A stretch of DNA of 64,000 bases from Synechococcus sp. BIOS-E4-1 (lineage in GTDB: Bacteria; Cyanobacteriota; Cyanobacteriia; PCC-6307; Cyanobiaceae): NCBI RefSeq assembly GCF_014279995.1, contig NZ_CP047935.1, positions 2,563,494-2,627,493 of the forward strand, in the 5' to 3' direction. The notes below the pieces were generated by a model. That model saw only the letters and a list, made by a program, of their open reading frames with translations, had not been told where the DNA came from and ran no database searches. Position 1 is the stretch's first letter, and each line of letters begins with the position of its first letter. Below are positions 38,966-47,455 of the stretch, in pieces. A program made the translations under genes and the position numbers.

Positions 38966-39526
38966 ATGGTGACGTCTGGGAACAGTGAGCGAATCGAGAT
39001 CCTTTCGGCCGAGGACGTCGGCAGAACACTGTCGCGGCTGGCCTCCCAGGTTCTTGAATGCGTGGGAGAGGTCGAGACGTTGATGCTGCTGGGAATTCCC
39101 ACCAGGGGTGTTCAGTTGTCAGCTGTGCTGGCGCGCTTCCTCCAGGAGCAGAGCGGTCAGACGATTGCCCAGGGCACACTCGATCCGACTTTCCATCGCG
39201 ATGATCTCGAGCGAGTGGCCATGAGGCCTGTGCAGGCGACTGAGCTGCCGGTGAGTGTCGAAGGACGTGATGTGCTGCTGGTCGATGACGTGATTTTTAC
39301 CGGCCGCACGGTGCGTGCCGCTCTGGAAGCGATCCAGGCCTGGGGAAGGCCACGCCGCGTGATGTTGTTGGTGATGGTGGACCGCGGCCATCGGGAACTG
39401 CCGATTCAGCCTGATTTCTGCGGTCGGTCGGTTCCCACTCGGCGGACCGAAACCATTGAGCTCAGATTGATGGATGTGGATGGGGAAGAAGGGGTCTTTC
39501 TGAGGAGTCTTCAGGCGGAGAACTGA
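38966..39526 (+). CDS. pyrR: PyrR: pyrimidine operon regulator / uracil phosphoribosyltransferase
   Basis: A 186-residue type I phosphoribosyltransferase. The PRPP motif is VLLVDDVIFTGRTVRAAL, and LGIPTRGVQL and RPVQATELPVS are family blocks. In Gram-positive bacteria PyrR binds pyr mRNA; in cyanobacteria a uracil phosphoribosyltransferase role is more certain. It is not linked to pyr genes here. Its last 16 bases overlap the convergent ftrV. Confidence 0.93.
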   Translation: MVTSGNSERIEILSAEDVGRTLSRLASQVLECVGEVETLMLLGIPTRGVQLSAVLARFLQEQSGQTIAQGTLDPTFHRDDLERVAMRPVQATELPVSVEGRDVLLVDDVIFTGRTVRAALEAIQAWGRPRRVMLLVMVDRGHRELPIQPDFCGRSVPTRRTETIELRLMDVDGEEGVFLRSLQAEN

Positions 39527-39732
39527 ATCTCCTCACCGCGGAAATGGGCCTTGTAGCGACCGAAGGCCACGAGCACCGGCAGGGTGGGGCTTATCGGGCG
39601 CCCCTTCCATTCCGTCAGGACATTGACCACATCCCCCTCGCTGCACTTCATATCGAAGGCTTCACCACGGTGTTGGGGGTGGTTGTAGACCACCACCGAT
39701 GAGGTCACAACGACCTTGTCGCCAGGCTGCAT
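39511..39732 (-). CDS. ftrV: Ferredoxin-thioredoxin reductase variable chain
   Basis: A 73-residue SH3-like beta-barrel subunit of ferredoxin-thioredoxin reductase, the light-linked switch for thioredoxin targets. VVTSSVVVYNHPQHRGEAFD and LTEWKGRPISPTLPVLVAF match FtrV closely. It has one Cys that is not catalytic; the catalytic chain ftrC is elsewhere. Its end overlaps pyrR by 16 bases. Confidence 0.93.
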   Translation of the reverse strand: MQPGDKVVVTSSVVVYNHPQHRGEAFDMKCSEGDVVNVLTEWKGRPISPTLPVLVAFGRYKAHFRGEEIQFSA

Positions 39733-39771
39733 GAGTGGACGATCTCATTGAGAATCATCTTGTCACGGACT

Positions 39772-40617
39772 TCACGGTCTCTTCGACTTGCAGAGACTCT
39801 CGGGCCCTTCCTCCACCAGTTCTCCGCCCAGATCAGCACAACCGGCGACGAAGGCACTCCATGGATCCATACCGCTGGACAGTCGCTCTTCCACAGCCGT
39901 GTTGAGACGTTCAGGATCGACCGTATGAGCAGGTAAGGCCCCATGGCTGTGGTGCTCCTGCCGGTCACGCAGATTCTGAATGGCTTCCTCCACTTGCCTG
40001 CGGAGAGGCAGGGCATGGGTCTGCCACCAGGGGTGGTCCAGTTGATTGAGCACACTCAGGGCTTCCCACCATTGCTGTCGCTGAACTTTGTCCTTGAGCC
40101 GTTCGTGATCGACCTTGTTGCGGTTCCAGGTCTCTCGCAGGCTGTCGCTGAGCTGTGTTCCCGGCCTCTGTCCCTTTTGTTCCAGGGGGCTGAGAGTGAT
40201 GAGGGCTTGTTCGAGATCACCCGCTCGGAACTGATCAAGTGCCCGCTCGCGCAGTGCCTGGCGCCACTGGAGCAATCTGGAACGATCACTTCTTCGCTGC
40301 TCTTCACTGCCAACATTCGAATTGACAAGCTGTGATTGCAGGTTGAGTGCCTGGGTGCTGTCGCCTCCCTCCCAGGCGAGTTCAGCCTGACGACGACGGC
40401 AGACTGCCTGCTCGCTGGGGGCTTCCCGGTCCAGCCATCGGAGTGCCGCCAGCTGTTCGCCGTAGCGCAGGCAGGCTTCGAGATCTCCCTGTGAAGCGGC
40501 TTCACGCAGGCGTCCAGGCAACTGCTGTTCCCACCAGTACGCATAACCGCAAAGGGATGCAACACCACCCAGTGTGGCGATCAGCCAAAAACTCGGGAGA
40601 TGGCGACGCAGCGCCAA
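39772..40617 (-). CDS. Membrane-anchored hypothetical protein with helical repeats
   Basis: A 281-residue protein with a single N-terminal membrane anchor (FWLIATLGGVASLCGYAYWW). A long charged alpha-helical region follows whose Leu/Ala/Trp pattern (EGGDSTQALNLQSQL; AGDLEQALITLSPLEQ) suggests degenerate TPR-type repeats. No catalytic motif is seen. It starts with TTG. It lies 73 bases downstream of the Hsp70-like gene, and I recall the pairing from picocyanobacteria, so it may be a chaperone-related scaffold; this is inference. Confidence 0.75.
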   Translation of the reverse strand: MALRRHLPSFWLIATLGGVASLCGYAYWWEQQLPGRLREAASQGDLEACLRYGEQLAALRWLDREAPSEQAVCRRRQAELAWEGGDSTQALNLQSQLVNSNVGSEEQRRSDRSRLLQWRQALRERALDQFRAGDLEQALITLSPLEQKGQRPGTQLSDSLRETWNRNKVDHERLKDKVQRQQWWEALSVLNQLDHPWWQTHALPLRRQVEEAIQNLRDRQEHHSHGALPAHTVDPERLNTAVEERLSSGMDPWSAFVAGCADLGGELVEEGPESLCKSKRP

Positions 40618-40690
40618 TGGTGGTCAGGGAACGACAGACACCTTTCTATGGATGTTGCCGCCAACACACACGCCATTGTGGACGGCGCGA

Positions 40691-42328
40691 TCACCGCACG
40701 GTCCCAAGTGGTCTCGGCTCAAGGCTTTCGCCGGTGCGCAGATCCTCTCCCTCCAGGATCAGTTCCGCCTGATCATTGAGATGGAAACGCAGTTTTAGAC
40801 AATCTTCTCCAGGCTGTCCGGGAGGGTCCAGAGCGAGCTCACAGGCGGTGTCGGGCCGCCTTGTGACGTCATCCCAACCATCGGTTTTTTCCAGCACCCG
40901 GGGCAGACCATTGACCATCACGACTTCATGTCTTGTCTCCCCCCTGGACTCTCCAAGCACCAGCTCGAGCGACTGCTGGTCGGGACCGCTGGCGCTCAAT
41001 ATCAGCTCCAGCGGCTTGCTGGATGGCCAGGGCTGACCCGGTAAGAACAGAGGATGCCAGTGGTGGCTGTTGCTGCGCTGGTTCCAGCAGCGCAGTGAGA
41101 TTCCCCGTTGCAGCAGGTCCTGCATGCGAACTCCGGGAGTGAGGCTCAGGGCACCGCAGGCCACCGCCTCCATCGGCGGGGGTGTCAGCAGTGGTGTGGG
41201 TGAAAGCTTCTCTGTCAGCCAATCGCGCAGCTGGGGCAGATGGGCGCCTCCCCCAACCACCACCACAGCATCAAGATCCACGGCCGGACAGCCGTTGAGT
41301 TCGGCATCGCGCAAGGTCTTGCTGAGCAGTCCTTCAAGGGCATCAAACAGCCCTCGCTCCTGCAGCAGGCGACTGAACTTGTGTCGATCCATCGACAGGT
41401 TGCTCGGCGCATCGAATTCCGGGCCATTGGCTATTTCCGAGAGGCGCTCCCGATTCGGGATATCGGGATCGCTGAGACGACATTTGAGACGTTCCGCCGC
41501 ATTCAGCAGAGCCATCAGCCCATCACCCTCCTCCGGCAGGCCGCCTGGACAGAGTTCGTCGAGAATCCAGCGATCAAGATCCCTGCCACCCAGGTTGATG
41601 CCCGCTTTGCCGAGGACCTTGGCCTGACGTAGCGCCTGACGGCTGTTGGTGAGGTCCTGGCCGCGGAAGCGAAGCAGCTGGGCCACTGGAGCAGCACGAC
41701 CTTCACCCCCTTCGAGGGCGACAAGGGATAGATCCAGAGTTCCTCCGCCAAGATCGACGACGAGAAGCTTGGAGCCGGCTTCTAGTCCAGCCCCGAGGGC
41801 AGCAGCTGTTGGTTCGTCCACCAAGGCGATCTCTGCGACCTGCATCGGTTCGCAGGCTTTGAGAAGCCAGTCGCGATAGCCGGAGCCCTGATCCACCGGG
41901 GCTGTCAGCACGAGTCGCTCGATGCTGAGTTCCGGGGGCATCCGCTTCCAGATTTCCGTGAGAAGCCGAGCACCGGCCTGTTCCGGGCTGAGTCGTCTTT
42001 CGGCACTCTGTGGATCTGATGGCATGCCGATCCAACGCTTGAAGTCGCGATGCAGCTGAGGAGCATCGCGTTCGTGTAAACCGTTTTCCAGCACCTCAAG
42101 CCCAACCAGCGCTGGCCCTGAGACCGCGTCCTCGGCCCAGATGAGCGATGGGATCGCTCCCTGCTCACGGGTGATCAGAGGTAGATCGAGCAGATCCACC
42201 TCTGATCGCTCAGCAGACTGAAAAGCAACCACTGTGGTGGTGCTTCCCAGGTCGATCGCCAGGGTGCCGACGTTGTAAGACGCGCCGGAAAGATGAAGGT
42301 TTTGTTCGGCAGCGAGGGGCTGAACCAC
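40691..42328 (-). CDS. Hsp70-family protein, truncated substrate domain
   Basis: A 545-residue DnaK-like protein. The actin-fold ATPase motifs are phosphate-1 LAIDLGSTTTVVAF, phosphate-2 LVDEPTAAALGAG and LLVVDLGGGTLDLSL, and adenosine VVVVGGGAHLPQL. A beta-type substrate domain follows, but the alpha-helical lid of true DnaK (usually over 600 residues) is missing. It is thus a divergent paralogue, perhaps dedicated to a few clients. The start is GTG at 42328, within bases overlapping the upstream region of the divergent gene. Confidence 0.9.
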   Translation of the reverse strand: MVQPLAAEQNLHLSGASYNVGTLAIDLGSTTTVVAFQSAERSEVDLLDLPLITREQGAIPSLIWAEDAVSGPALVGLEVLENGLHERDAPQLHRDFKRWIGMPSDPQSAERRLSPEQAGARLLTEIWKRMPPELSIERLVLTAPVDQGSGYRDWLLKACEPMQVAEIALVDEPTAAALGAGLEAGSKLLVVDLGGGTLDLSLVALEGGEGRAAPVAQLLRFRGQDLTNSRQALRQAKVLGKAGINLGGRDLDRWILDELCPGGLPEEGDGLMALLNAAERLKCRLSDPDIPNRERLSEIANGPEFDAPSNLSMDRHKFSRLLQERGLFDALEGLLSKTLRDAELNGCPAVDLDAVVVVGGGAHLPQLRDWLTEKLSPTPLLTPPPMEAVACGALSLTPGVRMQDLLQRGISLRCWNQRSNSHHWHPLFLPGQPWPSSKPLELILSASGPDQQSLELVLGESRGETRHEVVMVNGLPRVLEKTDGWDDVTRRPDTACELALDPPGQPGEDCLKLRFHLNDQAELILEGEDLRTGESLEPRPLGTVR

Positions 42329-42373
42329 CGCTATGGGCAGGTTGGAGTCAGGTCGAGGCTACGGGGAGCAACG

Positions 42374-42658
42374 ATGGATCGCTTAAGAAGGCTGGTCTTT
42401 TCCTTTTATCGGGAGGATCCGCAGATCGAGGCAGAGCTGGAACCGCTGCGAGACTGCAGGATGTCACGCAGCTGGGGCAGCATCCGTATTGAGTGCGTGG
42501 ATGCGCAGCATCTCGAGGAAGTGAGTGCATTGCTCAGTCATTTACGCAGACCGCTGGTGGCGATGGGGCTGGGTCGACAGATTGTTCTGAGGGTCCCGGG
42601 CCGCCCGCAACGCAGCTACCCCATGCATGTTCCTTTCCACAGTGATCTCTTCACCTAG
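42374..42658 (+). CDS. Small conserved hypothetical protein (94 aa)
   Basis: A 94-residue protein starting MDRLRRLVFSFYREDPQIEAELE at 42374 with a GGAG ribosome site 7 bases before the ATG. It ends in a basic, Pro-rich tail (VPGRPQRSYPMHVPFHSD). No domain is recognised. It is divergent from the Hsp70 gene and 25 bases before rpoZ, possibly the first gene of the rpoZ operon. Confidence 0.7.
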   Translation: MDRLRRLVFSFYREDPQIEAELEPLRDCRMSRSWGSIRIECVDAQHLEEVSALLSHLRRPLVAMGLGRQIVLRVPGRPQRSYPMHVPFHSDLFT

Positions 42659-42683
42659 GATTAGTTATTCATGAGTTGTTGGC

Positions 42684-42911
42684 ATGCTCTCTGCCGGAGT
42701 CGATCATCAGGATCTCGCCAAGCGCGGTGAAAGCCTGATCCGTCAGGCCAGCAATCGCTATCTGACCACGGTTCGGATTGCTTTCCGTGCCAAACAGCGT
42801 CGCTTTGACGATTTCGATGGTCTGCTTGAAGAATCCAGCGTCAAGCCTGTGCAGCGCGCCATCGTTGAGCTGAGCGATGAACAGGATCAGCCCGATCTTC
42901 TTCCTGGATGA
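42684..42911 (+). CDS. rpoZ: RNA polymerase omega subunit
   Basis: A 75-residue omega subunit that helps assemble RNA polymerase around beta'. The segment [20 protein letters not shown] followed by [17 protein letters not shown] is typical of cyanobacterial omega. Its stop overlaps the DUF1818 gene by 4 bases (ATGA), giving translational coupling. Confidence 0.95.
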   Translation: MLSAGVDHQDLAKRGESLIRQASNRYLTTVRIAFRAKQRRFDDFDGLLEESSVKPVQRAIVELSDEQDQPDLLPG

Positions 42912-43288
42912 TTCAAGAGGAGGGCTCCGGCTGGAGATTATCCAGGGATCCTTCCCGCCCGGTATTTTCCGTCCTGATCGGTGGAGAACACTGGGCCCTC
43001 GAACTCAAGGAGAGTGAAGCCTGCGAGCTGGCTTCACTGTTCGCTGATCTGACAGATCAACATCGATCCATCTGTGCCCAGCTTATGGCGGAGGAATCCA
43101 TCAGCATCGAGCTGGAGCGTGGCAGTTGGTGGGTCTGCCTCGAAGGTGATCGATCACGCTGGACGCTTCGGGGCATCTGCAGCGGTGATGGTGACCAGGC
43201 TCGTGGCTTTGAAGTCTGCTGGCCTGACCCTGCTGCGCAGGCCATCGCGGAGGCGATGAGAACGTTGTGGGACAACAGTAATGATTAG
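42908..43288 (+). CDS. DUF1818 family protein
   Basis: A 126-residue protein of the DUF1818 family, found almost only in cyanobacteria. [28 protein letters not shown] and [17 protein letters not shown] are characteristic blocks. Function is unknown; it is soluble with a Whirly-like beta-rich fold in known family structures. Coupled to rpoZ. Confidence 0.9.
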   Translation: MIQEEGSGWRLSRDPSRPVFSVLIGGEHWALELKESEACELASLFADLTDQHRSICAQLMAEESISIELERGSWWVCLEGDRSRWTLRGICSGDGDQARGFEVCWPDPAAQAIAEAMRTLWDNSND

Positions 43289-43595
43289 AGCAGCTGATCA
43301 TTGCCTCTTCATTGATTTTCCCCCAGCATTCCCCACGGACAAAACAATGTTTTCCACAGGCTTCACCGCGTTTCGGCTTGTATGGCGGACTTCTGTGGAA
43401 AACCTGATTTCGGGGGACTGTTGTGGTTGACGAATCACAGCTGTGACTCTTTCGGCTCTGGTGAAGCAGATCGCTCGCTGTAAAGGGCTCCGGCGGCTGA
43501 AGTCTCATTGGGAGAATCAGTGGGAATGCCTCCTTGGCCGCTTCTTGACGCAAGTCAGTATTTGTGGAGAACTAGTTGGCATTCGAGGCGTTTGC
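43289..43595. other. Intergenic region with inverted DnaA-box-like sites
   Basis: A 307-base gap. It contains the inverted 11-mers GTTTTCCACAG (43349-43359) and CTGTGGAAAAC (43393-43403) and a 12-bp palindrome TCACAGCTGTGA (43435-43446). The rest is plain, with no further gene. It probably includes the promoter of the DUF2811 gene. Confidence 0.55.
43349..43403. promoter_or_regulatory. Pair of inverted TTTTCCACA sites (DnaA-box-like)
   Basis: A perfect 11-bp inverted repeat GTTTTCCACAG/CTGTGGAAAAC with a 33-base spacer. Each arm contains TTTTCCACA, the DnaA-box form of cyanobacterial origins. There is no dnaN or dnaA nearby, so this is more likely a DnaA-titrating or regulatory site than oriC itself. 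Confidence 0.5.
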
Positions 43596-43919
43596 ATGCA
43601 GTTGGCCGATCCGTTAGAGCAGGCTTCAGTTTCAGATCCGCTGCTGGAGGTTGCTAAGGCTTCTGCTTCAGCCTCTGCTGCTCGACAGGCGACCGCCGAT
43701 TCTTGTGAGTCAGCAGTGAGCTTTCATTCCGAGCTCCCCCAACCCTTGCAGCAAGCCATGGTTGCGTTCATTGAGCGCTGCCCGAACTGGGATCAGTACC
43801 GTCTTATTCAGGCTGCTCTGGCTGGATTCCTGATTCAGCACGGCGTGGAGTCGAGAGAAATCACTCGCCTTTATGTGGGCAACATGTTCCGTCGAGAATC
43901 CTTGACCCAGGGCGTTTGA
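43596..43919 (+). CDS. DUF2811 domain protein
   Basis: A 107-residue protein. After a low-complexity Ala/Ser-rich N-terminus, residues about 45-105 match DUF2811: FHSELPQPLQQAMVAFIE, PNWDQYRLIQAALAGFLIQ and the ending RLYVGNMF. The small helical domain is confined to cyanobacteria and of unknown function. The ATG at 43596 is chosen. The frame is open upstream through the DnaA-box area. The last 49 bases overlap the convergent membrane protein gene. Confidence 0.82.
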   Translation: MQLADPLEQASVSDPLLEVAKASASASAARQATADSCESAVSFHSELPQPLQQAMVAFIERCPNWDQYRLIQAALAGFLIQHGVESREITRLYVGNMFRRESLTQGV

Positions 43920-44677
43920 GTTCGACAACTGGCCATCAGCAGCAAGGCGCTGAACGGAATACTGAGGAGCAGGCCGATGAAGGCTCCCATCAGGCCAATC
44001 AGGTTCACGCCGATGAGCAGGCCAAGCAGAGCGAGAACCTTCAGTCGATTGTTCTGAACCAGCCTTCGACTGTGCTCCATCGCCGCAAGTGGGCGATGGC
44101 CGTGATGGACCAGAAGTGGAAGGGCCAGGGTCTGACTCAACGTCCAGAGGATCAATACCAGTCCTCCCGCAAGCAGAACCACTGTGGAGATCACTCCGCT
44201 CTGCCTGGCAATCAGTGCTCCGATGATCCTGATCATGTTCAGGCCTCCGATCAGGATGACCCCTTCCAGCAGCACCAGGGATGTGGTCTGTCTAAAGATC
44301 CACCGAAGTCGTTGCCGCTCCTGCACAGGTTCGTTCTGTGCTGTGGATTGGATTGAAGGAAGGAGCTGATCGGCCAGATGCAGCAAGGCCACAATCGGCA
44401 GAAGAGTTGTGGGGATGGTTGCAACAAAGAGCACATCGCTGAGGGCTGACTGCCACCAGCCCTCCCCTTGCTGAAGATCTTTTGAGATCAAACTCAGGCC
44501 AGTGACGGTGATCAGCATCAGAGCTGTCAGGCCCACAAAGCGCCAGGGAGCCTGACTGAAACCAATCCAGGCTCTGGGGATGATTGTTGTGAGAGGTATT
44601 CGCTCTGTCGGGCGACGGTCCCTCGATTCACTGAATTGAGCCAAGTCGATTGAGGAGATCCTGAGCGATTCGGTCAT
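43871..44677 (-). CDS. Hypothetical multi-spanning membrane protein
   Basis: A protein of 268 residues from the ATG at 44677, with about five to six membrane helices (for example FVGLTALMLITVTGLSLIS, TLLPIVALLHLADQLL, LLAGGLVLILWTLSQTLAL and VLALLGLLIGVNLIGLMGAF). The pattern resembles glycerophosphodiester phosphodiesterase membrane-domain or DUF975-type proteins, but no active site is visible. The TTG at 44644 would reduce the 50-base overlap with the EVE gene. Its end overlaps DUF2811 by 49 bases. Confidence 0.75.
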   Translation of the reverse strand: MTESLRISSIDLAQFSESRDRRPTERIPLTTIIPRAWIGFSQAPWRFVGLTALMLITVTGLSLISKDLQQGEGWWQSALSDVLFVATIPTTLLPIVALLHLADQLLPSIQSTAQNEPVQERQRLRWIFRQTTSLVLLEGVILIGGLNMIRIIGALIARQSGVISTVVLLAGGLVLILWTLSQTLALPLLVHHGHRPLAAMEHSRRLVQNNRLKVLALLGLLIGVNLIGLMGAFIGLLLSIPFSALLLMASCRTQTPWVKDSRRNMLPT

Positions 44678-45089
44678 CGACAGGAAGAATGGAGAGTCGA
44701 TTACCGCGTCGAACGACGGCCAGTTCCTCAGGTTGGTAGGACTGACGCAGGTCCTCAAGACTCAAGATGTCCCGAAATCGGCCTCGATAGGCCAGACGCA
44801 CGCAGTGCCAGCGTGGTGATTCCGCTTTCGACGCAGGGTCGTGATATTTCGAGGATGGATCGAACTGTGTGGGATCCACAAGTCCTGTTTCGATCACTTC
44901 CATCAGTCCAATGATCCCAGGAGGCTTGCAATTGGAGTGATAAAAGAAGGCCTGATCGCCAACGGCCATCGTGCGCATGAAATTCCGCGCCTGATAATTG
45001 CGAATACCGTCCCAGAGCGTTGTCTGCTCCTGCTCAAGATGATGAATCCCGTAAACATCGGGTTCACTTTTCATCAGCCAGTAGGCCAC
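44628..45089 (-). CDS. EVE domain protein
   Basis: A 153-residue EVE/PUA-like domain protein. AYWLMKSEPDVYGI, WDGIRNYQARNFMR and FFYHSNCKPPGIIGLMEV are the classical signature. EVE domains bind modified bases in DNA or RNA; this stand-alone form has an unknown target. It starts with GTG at 45089. It lies downstream of murD by 24 bases on the same strand. Confidence 0.94.
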   Translation of the reverse strand: MAYWLMKSEPDVYGIHHLEQEQTTLWDGIRNYQARNFMRTMAVGDQAFFYHSNCKPPGIIGLMEVIETGLVDPTQFDPSSKYHDPASKAESPRWHCVRLAYRGRFRDILSLEDLRQSYQPEELAVVRRGNRLSILPVDDRIAQDLLNRLGSIQ

Positions 45090-45113
45090 GCGTTCTACGA
45101 AATTTTCTCCAGA

Positions 45114-46502
45114 CTAGTTTGATTGGCTCGCTTGGATCAGCTCACGGAAGTGATTGCCACGAGCTTCAAAATCGGTGTATTGATCGAAGCTGGCGCATGC
45201 CGGTGACAACAGCAGGCTCGCAGCTTTGTGGTGTCGGGCCAGTTCAAGAGCATGGGGAACAGCATCATCCAGGCCTCTGTGGATGGACACGGCTCCGGGG
45301 AAGGCAGACGCTTCGATCAAGCCAAGCAGTTCTTTAGCCCCTGAACCAAACAGCACAACGGCGCTGCTGCGCTCTTTCAGCAGCTGCAGCCAGGGCTGAG
45401 CGTCGCCCTGTTTGGTTTGACCGCCTGCAAGCAGCACCACCGGACTGGGTACGGACTGCAAACCCACGGCAGCTGCGTCGTAGTTGGTTGCCTTGCTGTC
45501 ATTGAAAACGGCAATGCCCTTAACGGTTCCTAGCGATTCGAGTCGATGGGGGACCCCATCGAAGCAGCGCAATGCTGATTCAATGGTTTCCGGAGCTAAT
45601 CCAGCTTCGAGAGCCGCTGCAGTGACCAGGAGCATGTTCTGCTGATTGTGCTCTCCGGGCATGGCGAGGGCCTCAGCGCAGAACAGTCTTCGCTCTCCTT
45701 CGCAGACCCAGCCGTCGTCACTCACACTCAACCGAGCGCTCGAGCTGTTTGAACACTCCCTGCTGGCGCTGACCCAGTTCACCCTGGTCTCTCCCCAGCT
45801 GCAGCGAGTTCGGCTGATGTCTGGGTCATCGCCATTGAGAATCGCCAGCTGGGACCGTTCAAGCAGTCCGCGCTTGATTGCTCTGTAAGCGTCTAGTGAC
45901 CCATGTCGCTCCAGGTGATCAGGTGTCAGCGTCGTCCAGATCCCGATGCGCGGGGCCACTTCGGTAGCCGCTTCGATCTGGTAGCTGCTCATCTCCATGA
46001 CGACCCAGTCGGGCGGAGGGCTGGAGCCCTCTAAACATCCCAGGGCCAGTTCTGCGGCGGAATATCCCACATTGCCGGCCATCGGAGCCTTCAATCCGCC
46101 ATGGCTGAGCACGTGGTGGAGAAGATGGGTCACGGTGGTTTTCCCATTGGTGCCAGTGATGCCAATCCATGGACGTTGCCTCAGGGTCTCCCAGGCCAGA
46201 GCCATCTCTCCCTTCACCCGAACTCCCCGCGTTCGTAATGCCTCAAGGGTTGGATGCGTCCAGGCAATTCCCGGACTGATCACCACCTGATCGAGCTCAT
46301 CGAGCCAGGGCTCGAAACTGGATATCTCCAGGGGTTGTCCGAGCTGGACATCAATGCCCTGCTGTCTCAGCCCGGCTGACTTTCGCCTGCAGGCATCGTT
46401 CTCAGCCTTCTCGAGAACCACCACCTCTGATCCCTGGGCCTTGAGCAGACGGGCTGCCCCGATCCCAGAGCGTCCGAGTCCGACCACGACACTCAGGGTC
46501 AT
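45114..46502 (-). CDS. murD: UDP-N-acetylmuramoylalanine-D-glutamate ligase
   Basis: A 462-residue Mur ligase that adds D-Glu to UDP-MurNAc-L-Ala in peptidoglycan precursor synthesis. The N-terminal Rossmann-like domain begins VVGLGRSGIGAARLL. The ATP loop is GITGTNGKTTVTHLL, and NGDDPDISR and FNDSKATNYDAA are further Mur motifs. All three domains are present. The ATG at 46502 lies 28 bases downstream of the tRNA-Val gene. Confidence 0.97.
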   Translation of the reverse strand: MTLSVVVGLGRSGIGAARLLKAQGSEVVVLEKAENDACRRKSAGLRQQGIDVQLGQPLEISSFEPWLDELDQVVISPGIAWTHPTLEALRTRGVRVKGEMALAWETLRQRPWIGITGTNGKTTVTHLLHHVLSHGGLKAPMAGNVGYSAAELALGCLEGSSPPPDWVVMEMSSYQIEAATEVAPRIGIWTTLTPDHLERHGSLDAYRAIKRGLLERSQLAILNGDDPDISRTRCSWGETRVNWVSASRECSNSSSARLSVSDDGWVCEGERRLFCAEALAMPGEHNQQNMLLVTAAALEAGLAPETIESALRCFDGVPHRLESLGTVKGIAVFNDSKATNYDAAAVGLQSVPSPVVLLAGGQTKQGDAQPWLQLLKERSSAVVLFGSGAKELLGLIEASAFPGAVSIHRGLDDAVPHALELARHHKAASLLLSPACASFDQYTDFEARGNHFRELIQASQSN

Positions 46503-46530
46503 GCTTTTCGTTCTCTACTCACGAGGGAAG

Positions 46531-46602
46531 TGGGCGATACTGGAATCGAACCAGTGACTCCTACCGTGTCAAGGTAGTGCTCTACCTCTGAGCTAATCGC
46601 CC
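46531..46602 (-). tRNA. tRNA-Val (anticodon GAC)
   Basis: A 72-base cloverleaf read on the minus strand. The acceptor stem is GGGCGAT/ATCGCCC, the D-arm GCTC-AGAGGTA-GAGC, the anticodon arm CTACC-TTGACAC-GGTAG, and the T-arm ACTGG-TTCGATT-CCAGT. Anticodon GAC reads Val GUC/GUU codons. No CCA is encoded, as is usual in cyanobacteria. It lies just upstream of murD. Confidence 0.97.
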
Positions 46603-46675
46603 GCATTTTCACCCTTCAGAGGATCTGCGGTGACGGTTGAGCGCTTGCCCACCGGATGCGACTGAAGTTAGCAGC

Positions 46676-47455
46676 TCACCGGCGCAGGATCTCCACTCTC
46701 CAGCGATCTCGTTTTGTGATTTCGAGATTCAGTACTTCCACGCTTCCCCGGTCCTGAAGCTGGAGGCGGTCGCCGATTTTCAGTTCCCGACTCGCCTGGC
46801 GGACTGGATACCAGTTGAGCCGCAGTCTTCCATCCCGGATCTGACGAATCACTTTGGAGCGGGACAGTCCGAAACCCGCTGAGGCGATGGCATCGAGTCG
46901 GCAGGATGCTTCCACGCTGGTGAACCGCTTCGGCAGTCTCTGGGCTGGCCACTGCAAGCAGTCGATGCTCACTGCCTCCACGGACAGCGTTACGTCACGC
47001 ACTTGTCCGGTCAGGCCGTTGAGATGGTTCGCGGCCTCCGGTGTGCAGACGGCCTGGGCTCCACGATCACCCCGAAGCCAGAGATCGCCAAGCCCATCAG
47101 GTTTCACGCCAAGGTCAATCAGCGCCTGGCGCATGTCTTGCGGTTCAGCACGGTCGAACAGGAAATTGCCCTCGAGCCTCAATCCCGAGATTGGAGCCGG
47201 CTCAGGTTGCGGTTCCTGATCGCTGCGACTGAGCTGGAGACGACAGCGTTCGGTGTCTGGTCTCCCACCGTCTCGGACCAAACGCAGTTCAGTCAGTGCC
47301 TCGAGACGGCGTGAGTCTTCCAGTTCAGGTCCGCTCAAAAAACTGCTCCAGCTCGGCTGCCAGGTGCGCAGCACCGTTTCCGCCTGCTCGATCAGGCGGT
47401 GCATTGCCTCGGGCTCAGCGAGCCCTTCGATCAACGACTCACGGGGAAGACTCAC
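46676..47455 (-). CDS. Photosystem II S4 domain protein
   Basis: A 259-residue protein of the cyanobacterial/plant PSII S4 family (YlmH-like). The C-terminal S4 RNA-binding domain (about 180-245) has RLDAIASAGFGLSRSKV and GRLRLNWYPVRQASRELKIGD. The N-terminal part folds like YlmH, with LGVKPDGLGDLWL. It may act on ribosomes or PSII mRNA, not shown here. The GTG start at 47455 overlaps the upstream gene by 4 bases. Confidence 0.9.
   Translation of the reverse strand: MSLPRESLIEGLAEPEAMHRLIEQAETVLRTWQPSWSSFLSGPELEDSRRLEALTELRLVRDGGRPDTERCRLQLSRSDQEPQPEPAPISGLRLEGNFLFDRAEPQDMRQALIDLGVKPDGLGDLWLRGDRGAQAVCTPEAANHLNGLTGQVRDVTLSVEAVSIDCLQWPAQRLPKRFTSVEASCRLDAIASAGFGLSRSKVIRQIRDGRLRLNWYPVRQASRELKIGDRLQLQDRGSVEVLNLEITKRDRWRVEILRR

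Noticed and set aside
43435-43446. TCACAGCTGTGA as a CRP or NtcA site
   Set aside because: The half-sites are in the wrong order for TGTGA-N6-TCACA and do not match GTA-N8-TAC.
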